Shown here piece after piece: positions 1 to 5,326 of a stretch of DNA of 5,326 bases. The notes under the pieces were generated by a model. It was not told the DNA's origin and searched no databases. It saw only the letters and a list, made by a program, of their open reading frames with translations. The DNA is from Thermoleophilia bacterium UBA5186. GTDB lineage: Bacteria; Actinomycetota; Thermoleophilia; Gaiellales; Gaiellaceae. Position 1 is the stretch's first letter. Each line of letters opens with the position of its first letter. The translations under genes and the position numbers were made by a program. The stretch spans positions 27,223-32,548 of the forward strand of contig DHWI01000017.1 in assembly GCA_002413095.1 (NCBI GenBank), read 5' to 3'.

Positions 1-663
1 GCGAAATACCGCAACGCCGCGCGCACCTGCGACCTCCTCTTCGTCAACTCGCGCTACACGGGACGGGAGACCGAGGAACTGCTCAGCGTCTCCGCGGATC
101 GGATTCGTGTCGCGTACCCGGGAGTCGAGCCGCGCTTTCGCACGGAGGGCGACCGGGCCGATCTCGGACGCCCGTACGCCGTGACCGTCGCCACACTCGA
201 GCCGCGCAAGAACCTCGAGACGCTGCTTGCGGCGCACCGCCTCGAGCCGCACGGGCTCGCGCTCGCGATCGTGGGCGGCGCCGGCTGGGGGCGGCAGCCG
301 AATCTCGAGAGCGACGACGTGCTGCCGCTCGGCTTCGTCGGCCACGACGAGCTGCCGCAGTACTACCGCGGCGCGGAGGTGCTGGTCGTCCCGTCGCGGT
401 TCGAGGGCTTCGGGATGACTGTCGTCGAGGGCATGGCCTGCGGGGTTCCCTGCGTCGTCTCCTCGCACCCGTCGCTGGACGAGGCCTGCGGGGACGCGGC
501 GGTGCGGGTCGACCCAGACAGTCCCGAGGCGATCTCGGCGGGGATCGGTGAGGCTCTCGCTCGGCGGGACGAGCTGCACGCCCGCGGGATCGAGCACGCG
601 CGCGCTTTCACATGGCGCGCATGTGGAGCCGCGATGCTCGGGGCGTTCGAGGAAGCCGCATGA
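1..663 (+). CDS. GT4-family glycosyltransferase, 5'-truncated by window edge
   Basis: The frame is open from base 1, so the gene starts before the window; an apparent GTG at 181 is internal. The 220 visible residues cover the end of the N-terminal half and all of the C-terminal Rossmann half of a GT-B glycosyltransferase. Seen in order (fragment numbering): the inter-domain stretch FVNSRYTG (14-21) and VAYPGVEPRF (37-46), the donor-phosphate-binding loop EPRKN (67-71), LGFVGHDELPQYY, and the GT4 signature PSRFEGFGMTVVEGMACG with the E-x7-E pair at 135 and 143. Family members use a nucleotide-activated sugar with retention of configuration, usually in the cytoplasm on a lipid-linked or polysaccharide acceptor. 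Full-length relatives have roughly 330-380 residues, so about a third is missing. It is the first visible gene of a four-gene operon and a paralogue of the next gene. Donor and acceptor sugars cannot be told from the sequence. Confidence 0.93.
   Translation, partial: AKYRNAARTCDLLFVNSRYTGRETEELLSVSADRIRVAYPGVEPRFRTEGDRADLGRPYAVTVATLEPRKNLETLLAAHRLEPHGLALAIVGGAGWGRQPNLESDDVLPLGFVGHDELPQYYRGAEVLVVPSRFEGFGMTVVEGMACGVPCVVSSHPSLDEACGDAAVRVDPDSPEAISAGIGEALARRDELHARGIEHARAFTWRACGAAMLGAFEEAA
649..653 (+). promoter_or_regulatory. Ribosome binding site for second GT4 gene
   Basis: GAGGA lies inside the end of the preceding gene, six bases before the ATG at 660. It supports that ATG over the in-frame ATG at 612, which would add a 16-residue Arg-rich leader read out of frame through the upstream gene. 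Confidence 0.6.
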
Positions 664-1673
664 GCGAACCGCTCGTCGTCGTCGACGCCGACGTCCTTGG
701 CCGCCGGCGCACCGGCGATGAGACGTACGTCGAGCGGTTGCTGCACGAGCTGCCGGCGCAGGCCGACGGCTTCCGGGTCGCTGCGGTGACCCGGCGACCC
801 GAGCTGCTTCCGCCGGGGATCGAGCCGCTCGCACTGGACGCCCGCAACCAGGAGCTGCGGATGCTCGTCTCGCTGCCGCGCCTTCTTCGCCGTGTCCGTC
901 CTGCGCTTGCGCATTTCGTGCACGCGATCCCGCCGCTCTGCCTGTGCCCGGCCGTGCTCACCGTCCAGGATCTTTCGTTCGAGCGCGAGCCGGGCTTGAT
1001 GGGTCTGAAGGATCGCCTCACCTTCAAGCTCGTGGTGCGCCGCTCCGTGAAGCGGGCCGCGCGCGTACTCGCGATCTCGGAGCGGACGAAGCGAGATCTC
1101 GTGGAGCTGTACGGGGTCGATCCCGGTCGCATCGTGGTCACGCCTCTCGGTGTGGACGACGTGTTCGCGCCCGGCGGGGAGCGCGACGATTTCCTCCTCT
1201 TCGTGGGCGCGATTCAGCAGCGGAAGGATCCGCGAGCCGCCGCCCTCGCCGCGCGCGAGGTCGGTCGCCGGCTCGTCGTGGTCGGGCCGACGAAGGACGA
1301 GGCGCTCGCCGAGGAGCTGCGGGGCCTCGGCGCCGAGCTGCGCGGCTACGTTCCGAAGGACGAGCTCGCGAGGCTGTACCGGCAGGCCGCTTGCCTGGTC
1401 TTCCCGTCGCGGTACGAGGGCTTCGGGCTGCCGGTGCTCGAGGCGATGGCGAGCGGGACGCCCGTGGTGGCCACCCCGGACGAGGCCGTGCGCGAGGTCG
1501 CCGACGGTGCAGCCGTCTATGCGGAGCCGGGAGGGCTCGCGGCGGCCGTGCGGGAGGCGCTCGCGCGTCCCGACGAGCTTGGGAGGGCTGGGATCGAGCG
1601 GGCGCGCCGGTTCAGCTGGGCCGAGACCGCGCGCCGCACCGCGGAGGTCTACCGCGAGGTGCTCGGGTTGTGA
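660..1673 (+). CDS. GT4-family glycosyltransferase (mannosyl/rhamnosyltransferase-like)
   Basis: A complete 337-residue GT-B enzyme, a normal length for short actinobacterial GT4 proteins. The ATG at 660 overlaps the upstream stop as ATGA and has a good ribosome site (GAGGA). The N-terminal half opens with VVVDADVLGRRRTGDETY (residues 6-23), where the Gly/Arg loop and following helix match the acceptor side of the family. The segment TVQDLSFEREP begins at 101, where relatives usually read V/I-H-D. AISERTKRDL begins at 138 and VTPLGVD follows. The C-terminal half has the donor-binding loop QQRKDP (R188, K189), GYVPKDELARLY, and PSRYEGFGLPVLEAMASG with E253 and E261 forming E-x7-E. It should transfer a sugar from a nucleotide donor, with retention, to a glycan intermediate at the inner face of the membrane. 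It aligns with the gene before it, suggesting tandem duplication or successive steps of the same chain. The sugar specificity is unknown. Confidence 0.93.
   Translation: MSEPLVVVDADVLGRRRTGDETYVERLLHELPAQADGFRVAAVTRRPELLPPGIEPLALDARNQELRMLVSLPRLLRRVRPALAHFVHAIPPLCLCPAVLTVQDLSFEREPGLMGLKDRLTFKLVVRRSVKRAARVLAISERTKRDLVELYGVDPGRIVVTPLGVDDVFAPGGERDDFLLFVGAIQQRKDPRAAALAAREVGRRLVVVGPTKDEALAEELRGLGAELRGYVPKDELARLYRQAACLVFPSRYEGFGLPVLEAMASGTPVVATPDEAVREVADGAAVYAEPGGLAAAVREALARPDELGRAGIERARRFSWAETARRTAEVYREVLGL
1656..1660 (+). promoter_or_regulatory. Ribosome binding site for GT2 gene
   Basis: GAGGT sits nine bases before the GTG start at 1670, within the end of the previous coding sequence. It supports that GTG start, together with the GTGA stop-start overlap. 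Confidence 0.45.
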
Positions 1674-2428
1674 CGGTCTCCGCCGTAGTCGTCTCGCACG
1701 GGCACGCAGCGGAGCTCGAGCGGTCGCTTCCGGCTCTCGCGTCGCAGGTTGACGAGCTCGTCGTCGTGTCCAACGTCCCTGGCAGCGTCGGCTCGGTTCC
1801 TACGGGAGCGCGCGTGCTCGAGAACGAGCGTCCGCACACCTTCGCCGCGAACCTGAACCGTGGGATCGCCGAGACGCATGGGACGTTCGTGCTCGTCGCC
1901 AACCCCGATGCGGTTCCGGAGCCGGGCGCGGTACACGCGCTGGTGGACTTCGCCGCCGGCCGGCCGCGTTGCGGGATCGCGGGGCCGCAGATGCGCTACG
2001 CCGACGGCGCCTGGCAGCCGTCGCGCCGCCGCTTCCCAACCGTTTCAGGCACGCTCGTCCGGCGAACGCCGTTGCGCCTCGTCCCTCGGCTGCGCGAGCA
2101 GCGTGCGCACTATCTTCTCGACGAGCGTCCAACCGAGCCCGTCCCCGCGGACTGGCTGCTCGGTGCGTTCCTGCTGCAGCGGCGCGAGCTGCTGGACGAG
2201 CTCGGCGGGTGGGACGGCGGCTTCCGCCACTACGGCGAGGACATCGACCTGTGCTACCGCGCTGCGAAGGCCGGCTGGGAGCGCTGGTACGTCCCGGACG
2301 CGGTCGTCCGGCACGACTATGCCGCGGTCGTCGACAAGCGCTTCCTGACGCGGCACACGCTGTGGCATGCGCGCGGGATGCTCCGGTTCGTGCGTAAGCA
2401 TCCGGAGCGGCTGCTCGCGCTCCGATGA
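1670..2428 (+). CDS. GT2-family glycosyltransferase (WbbL/rhamnosyltransferase-like)
   Basis: A 252-residue GT-A enzyme, close to the usual size of short WbbL-like proteins. The frame stays open back to 944, but that extension is an Arg/Gly-rich shadow of the upstream gene. GTG at 1670 overlaps the previous stop (GTGA) and puts the first beta strand, VSAVVVSHGH, at the N terminus as expected. Motifs: FAANLNRGI and VLVANPDAVPEPG, where N78-P79-D80 takes the place of the metal-binding DxD as in other rhamnosyltransferase-like GT2 proteins; DWLLGAFLLQRREL (from 161), the acceptor-side segment; and HYGEDIDLCYR (187-197) with the E190-D191 pair that holds the likely catalytic base. After this come VPDAVVRHDY and an amphipathic, basic C-terminal helix region. 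The role is inverting transfer from a nucleotide sugar, probably dTDP-rhamnose or similar, to a lipid-linked acceptor. The first nucleotide-binding Asp, normally in a VDN-like motif after strand two, reads VVSN here (S34). Confidence 0.92.
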   Translation: MTVSAVVVSHGHAAELERSLPALASQVDELVVVSNVPGSVGSVPTGARVLENERPHTFAANLNRGIAETHGTFVLVANPDAVPEPGAVHALVDFAAGRPRCGIAGPQMRYADGAWQPSRRRFPTVSGTLVRRTPLRLVPRLREQRAHYLLDERPTEPVPADWLLGAFLLQRRELLDELGGWDGGFRHYGEDIDLCYRAAKAGWERWYVPDAVVRHDYAAVVDKRFLTRHTLWHARGMLRFVRKHPERLLALR

Positions 2429-3054
2429 AGGACACGACCGCGAAGTACATGGATGCCGCGGCTGGGTGGAGCGAGGGCCAGTACGCCGACCCGTCGGGCT
2501 ACCTCGGCCACCGCGCCGACCTGATCGTTTCGCTCGGGCCACGTCTCGAGCCCGGCGACACTGTGCTCGATCTCGCCTGCGGCGATGCCGGTCTCGCCGA
2601 TCACTTGCTGCCGCGCGGTCTGCTCTACCTCGGCGTCGACGCGACCGAGCCCATGGTCGCGGCCGCGCGGGCCCGGCTCGGGGATCGCGCCCGCATCGAG
2701 CTCGGTGACCTGAACGACTACGCACCGACCGAGCCCGTCGCGGCGACGACGATCTTTCGCGCGATCTACTACGCGCGCGACCGCCGCGAGCTCTTCAGCC
2801 GCATCGCCGACTTCACGGAACGGAAGCTCGTCTTCGACCTGAATCCGCGCCAGTACCGCTTGGAGGACGTCGCTGTGGACCTCGAAGCAGCCGGCTTCGA
2901 CGCGCTCGACCTGCGCCCATTCTTCGCGCCGCAGAACGTCGCGCTCCCCCGGCCTCTCGGAGCGGCGCTGCGAGCCGCCGAGCGCGTCGGCCCGCTCGCG
3001 CGCGCAGCGCTCCGTGTCCGCTTCTCGTATCTCTGCGCCGCCTACCGCAACTAA
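2425..3054 (+). CDS. Class I SAM-dependent methyltransferase
   Basis: A complete 209-residue protein starting with ATG at 2425, which overlaps the stop of the GT2 gene as ATGA. No close Shine-Dalgarno is visible, so translation is probably coupled to the upstream gene. The Rossmann methyltransferase core is clear: VLDLACGDAG (47-56) is motif I, the SAM-binding glycine loop; YLGVDATEPM (68-77) ends strand two, with D72 expected to hold the ribose hydroxyls; and LGDLNDY (93-99) is the acidic motif that contacts adenine. Strand four to helix is FRAIYYARDRRELF, followed by LVFDLNPRQY. A C-terminal part (AAGFDALDLRPFFAPQN) and a basic, Ala/Arg-rich tail complete it. It has no membrane segment. From its place at the end of a glycosyltransferase operon, an O-methyltransferase acting on a sugar or glycolipid intermediate is the likely role, but the substrate is inferred from context only. 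A small-metabolite methyltransferase is also possible. Confidence 0.9.
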   Translation: MKDTTAKYMDAAAGWSEGQYADPSGYLGHRADLIVSLGPRLEPGDTVLDLACGDAGLADHLLPRGLLYLGVDATEPMVAAARARLGDRARIELGDLNDYAPTEPVAATTIFRAIYYARDRRELFSRIADFTERKLVFDLNPRQYRLEDVAVDLEAAGFDALDLRPFFAPQNVALPRPLGAALRAAERVGPLARAALRVRFSYLCAAYRN

Positions 3055-3067
3055 CGCGTCGGCGGCG
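3036..3067. terminator. Possible bidirectional terminator stem at the convergent junction
   Basis: CGCCGCC at 3036-3042 and GGCGGCG at 3061-3067 form a perfect 7-bp GC stem with an 18-base loop that contains both overlapping stop codons. A further 3-bp stem (CGC/GCG) is possible inside the loop. There is no T-run on either side, so this is not a classical intrinsic terminator, and such short GC repeats arise by chance in DNA of this composition. It is noted because it is the only candidate structure between the two converging operons. Confidence 0.22.
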
Positions 3068-5258
3068 GGAAGCGTCTGAAGGCGAAGGAAACCTGCGCCC
3101 CGAGCTGGCGGACGTCCCCGACCCGCGGGTCCAGGTCGTGCGGTGAGAAGGTCGGGTCGACGGTCACGGTGACGCGGAACGGCGGCTTCGGCGTGCGGAG
3201 GTAGAGGACGCGGTAGGTGTGCGTCTGCAGGACGATCCGCTGGACGCCGGCGATCGCGCCGAGCGCCGGGTGCTTGTCCTTGATCACGAGCTTCCCGACC
3301 TTGACCGTGGCGGTGCTCCGGAAGTCGAACCCGTCGGGCCGCGAGAGGATGACCGTGATGTACCCGGCCTTGTTCCCGGGCGTCACGAACTGCGAGTAGG
3401 CGCTGCTGCGGCTCATCCAGCCGTCGTCGTACAGCTGCGTGGCCGCGTGCTCCAGCCGCAGGGGCGGGGCGATCTTCCAGAGCACCCAGTCGCGCGGGCC
3501 GCCGCCGACGAGATGCCTGTGCTTCGCGACGATCGAGCCGACGATGTTGATCCCCTCGTCGGCGACGACGTACTTCGCGTCGGCCGGCGCGGGCCGGCCC
3601 CCGGACTGGAGCAGCGTGCCGGTCAGCCCGCCGACGTCGGGCGTGAGGATCGGCGAGCCGACTTTGATCGCGCTCCCGTCGAGGCTCCACATGTAGTGGA
3701 TCGACCGGTTCCAGAACTCGAGCTCCCAGATGCCGTTCGGGTCGGTGATGTTCTGCCCGAGGTAGATCGTGGGCTTGCCGCCGTTCGACTGGTCGAGCCA
3801 GTCGAGCGGCTTCGCGATGTTCGAGCTGAACAGCTCGGAGAAGTACTTGGACGAAGTGCTCGCCGTGATCTGCGCCGTGATGTTCCAGGTGAAGACCGCC
3901 AGTCCGATCGTTCCGGCCACGATCGCGAGCGGCCTCGGCCCGAGCCAGCGCATCGCACGCGGGAGCGCGAGGAGCAGGAGCGAGACGATCACCATCCCGA
4001 CCAGCACGTTCTGGGCGTAGCCCGGCGTCCAGTGGAACTTCTGGTTCGCTCCCTGGAGGATCCCGAGCCCCGGCGCGTCGAAGTAGAAGTGGAAGTCCAT
4101 CTGGTACGGCGTCGTCAGGATCACGTACAGCGCCAGCCCGGCGGCGGCCACGGTCGGCAGAAGACGGACACGGCCGCGCTGCAGGACGAGTGCCATCCCG
4201 ATCATCAGCAGCGGCGTGACGTAGATCAGGTTCCGCTCCTCCACCAGTGTCGAGAACACCGTCGAGATGTAGGCCGCCTTGACTGCCGTGTAGAAGCCGA
4301 CGAGCCCGATCCCGGCGAAGGCCACGCAGCGGAACGCTCGTTCCTCGTCGCTCGTTCCCAGGCCCCGCGGCGGGAACAGCGCGGTCAGGCCGGCAATCAC
4401 TGGAAAGACACCGAGGCCGATCGTGAGCGCGCCCGCGGCCCACAACCCGTAGTCGATCATCCGGCCCTTGTAGAGCAGCGTCGCCACGAACCACGCGTAC
4501 GAATGGTGCGAGATGTACGCGTTGAGGATCGTCGCGCCGCCTGCGATCAGCACGAACGCGCCGATCCAGTCGCCGCGCGACCAGCCGGTGCGCCACGCGC
4601 GCATCCGCTCGGAGCCCCAGAACCGGAAGAGTGCGGCGAGGAACAGCACACCCGGGATCACGGCAAGCTGGCCGCGCACCGCCGGCGCGAGCAGAGCCGT
4701 GAAGATCGCCGCGCCGATCCACCAGCGCGTCCTGCGGGTCAGCGCTTTCGCGATCAGGAAGAAGCACAGGGCGGCGAACGGATACGCGAGCGGCTCCTCG
4801 ACGAGGAACGAGGAATAGACCATGGCCGGGATGGCCGCCGCGGTCGCCGCCGCGAACAGGGCCCACCGCTTCGACATGATCATCCGGCCGAGCCAGTAGG
4901 TCGGGAAGACGACGGCCGACATCGTGAAGGCGCTGATGTACTTGATCGCCGCGTACGCCTGGTGCGCGTTCGAGAACCACCAGGCGGGCGCGATCAGGTA
5001 GTTGAACAGCGACTGGAAGCCGTGCGGGACGCCGCGCCTCGCCGCGTGCCCGGTCTCCGCGATCGCCCGCGAAAGCTGCGCCGACTCGAGCTCGTCCGTG
5101 AAGAGCCACGGCGTGACGTGGCCCCACGACTCCCAGCTGTAGATCAGCGCGAGCCAGAAGAAGACGGTCAGCAGCGGGACCGCGGCGAGCAGGCGCTCCG
5201 AGCGCGTGAACGACCATGAGCGCGCCGGAGCCCGCCCCCGCGCCGACGCGACGCTCAT
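3051..5258 (-). CDS. GT-C type integral membrane glycosyltransferase with soluble C-terminal domain
   Basis: A 735-residue protein. ATG at 5258 overlaps the stop of the upstream minus-strand gene (ATGA); an earlier ATG at 5318 would add a Pro/Arg-rich leader that is the shadow of that gene. A basic N terminus is followed by TM1 (about 23-42) and a first outer loop with WLFTDELESAQLS, whose D55-E56 pair matches the catalytic Asp-Glu region of GT39/PMT- and ArnT-like enzymes. Further hydrophobic spans lie near 104-127, 133-151, 157-172, 179-195, 197-213, 231-249, 269-294, 306-330, 343-359, 365-385, 415-432 and 441-462. LVEEPLAYPF (152-161) and VEERNLIYVTPLL (from 339) resemble conserved GT-C segments. 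Residues from about 465 to 735 are hydrophilic with many short beta-like stretches and probably fold outside the membrane. Such proteins transfer a sugar from a polyprenyl-phosphate carrier to a lipid, glycan or protein on the outer face. The acceptor and exact subfamily are not recognisable. The stop overlaps that of the converging methyltransferase gene. Confidence 0.85.
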   Translation of the reverse strand: MSVASARGRAPARSWSFTRSERLLAAVPLLTVFFWLALIYSWESWGHVTPWLFTDELESAQLSRAIAETGHAARRGVPHGFQSLFNYLIAPAWWFSNAHQAYAAIKYISAFTMSAVVFPTYWLGRMIMSKRWALFAAATAAAIPAMVYSSFLVEEPLAYPFAALCFFLIAKALTRRTRWWIGAAIFTALLAPAVRGQLAVIPGVLFLAALFRFWGSERMRAWRTGWSRGDWIGAFVLIAGGATILNAYISHHSYAWFVATLLYKGRMIDYGLWAAGALTIGLGVFPVIAGLTALFPPRGLGTSDEERAFRCVAFAGIGLVGFYTAVKAAYISTVFSTLVEERNLIYVTPLLMIGMALVLQRGRVRLLPTVAAAGLALYVILTTPYQMDFHFYFDAPGLGILQGANQKFHWTPGYAQNVLVGMVIVSLLLLALPRAMRWLGPRPLAIVAGTIGLAVFTWNITAQITASTSSKYFSELFSSNIAKPLDWLDQSNGGKPTIYLGQNITDPNGIWELEFWNRSIHYMWSLDGSAIKVGSPILTPDVGGLTGTLLQSGGRPAPADAKYVVADEGINIVGSIVAKHRHLVGGGPRDWVLWKIAPPLRLEHAATQLYDDGWMSRSSAYSQFVTPGNKAGYITVILSRPDGFDFRSTATVKVGKLVIKDKHPALGAIAGVQRIVLQTHTYRVLYLRTPKPPFRVTVTVDPTFSPHDLDPRVGDVRQLGAQVSFAFRRFPPPTR

Positions 5259-5326
5259 TCGGCGGCGGCGCCCAGGATGACGCGGGGATCGAGGTGTTCG
5301 CGGCGGACGAAGCGGCACTGGACGTC
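5255..5326 (-). CDS. C-terminal end of an unidentified upstream gene (partial)
   Basis: The last 23 codons of a gene entering from the right edge, ending in TGA at 5257-5255, which overlaps the ATG of the GT-C gene. The frame has no stop up to the window edge, and 20 of 23 codons end in G or C, as in the neighbouring genes. The encoded tail reads CRFVRREHLDPRVILGAAAE at its end, plausible protein with balanced composition, whereas the competing frame is a Pro/Arg-rich string. The fragment is too short to assign to a family. It would be the gene translated just before the GT-C protein in the same operon. Confidence 0.6.
   Translation of the reverse strand, partial: DVQCRFVRREHLDPRVILGAAAE

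Noticed and set aside
612..659. An earlier ATG for the second GT4 gene
   Set aside because: The added 16 residues are Arg-rich shadow sequence of the upstream gene, while ATG at 660 has the ATGA overlap and GAGGA at a good spacing.
944..1669. An N-terminal extension of the GT2 gene of about 240 codons
   Set aside because: It overlaps the well-supported GT4 gene in another frame and reads as Arg/Gly/Ala repeats. The GTG at 1670 has a ribosome site and gives the expected GT2 N terminus.
2317..5217. A 966-codon minus-strand open frame covering the methyltransferase and most of the GT-C gene
   Set aside because: It is rich in Arg, Ala, Asp and Pro without any domain pattern, runs antisense to the clear methyltransferase gene and out of frame with the GT-C gene, and is long only because stop codons are rare in GC-rich DNA.
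3219..5219. A 666-codon plus-strand open frame opposite the GT-C gene
   Set aside because: Its product is a low-complexity string of Arg, Asp, Glu and Pro, typical of the antisense of a GC-rich membrane-protein gene. The minus-strand frame has coherent membrane spans and motifs.
5259..5318. An earlier ATG (5318) for the GT-C gene adding 20 residues
   Set aside because: The leader is almost entirely Pro and Arg, and the other minus frame over these bases is a better coding candidate that ends in the ATGA overlap.
1..5326. Mobile elements, CRISPR arrays, tRNA or rRNA genes, riboswitches, promoters
   Set aside because: No transposase motif, regularly spaced repeat, RNA-gene-like stretch or clear promoter was seen. 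All bases lie within coding regions, and the base composition is uniform by eye.

Overview
The window is a gene-dense, very GC-rich stretch of a bacterial chromosome, with codon third positions that are mostly G or C. Together with the style of the encoded proteins (short glycosyltransferases rich in Ala, Arg, Glu and Asp, and ATGA/GTGA start-stop overlaps), this suggests an actinobacterium, possibly of the Thermoleophilia (Gaiella/Solirubrobacter) type. That placement is an inference from composition and style, not from a marker gene. The content is a surface-glycan (exopolysaccharide or glycolipid) biosynthesis locus.

Plus strand, 1-3054: four genes are read as one compact operon. They are the C-terminal two thirds of a GT4 (GT-B fold) glycosyltransferase that enters from the left edge, a second complete GT4 glycosyltransferase, a GT2 (GT-A fold) rhamnosyltransferase-like enzyme starting with GTG, and a class I SAM-dependent methyltransferase. 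Each start codon overlaps the previous stop codon by four bases (ATGA, GTGA, ATGA).

Minus strand, 3051-5326: one large gene encodes a multi-spanning GT-C type (GT39/ArnT-like) membrane glycosyltransferase with a soluble C-terminal domain of about 270 residues. It is preceded by the last 23 codons of another gene that enters from the right edge, again joined by an ATGA overlap. The two operons converge and their stop codons overlap (CTAA, 3051-3054), so the window has no intergenic DNA at all.

Working together (inferred): the cytoplasmic GT4 and GT2 enzymes would add sugars from nucleotide donors to a growing lipid-linked glycan, the methyltransferase could methylate a sugar or a precursor, and the GT-C protein would transfer a sugar from a polyprenyl-phosphate donor on the outer face of the membrane. 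No flippase, polymerase, mobile element, RNA gene, CRISPR array or regulator gene is visible. I see no evidence for a novel kind of system. The most unusual points are the divergent GT-C protein with its unassigned C-terminal domain, and two substitutions at normally conserved positions in the glycosyltransferases.
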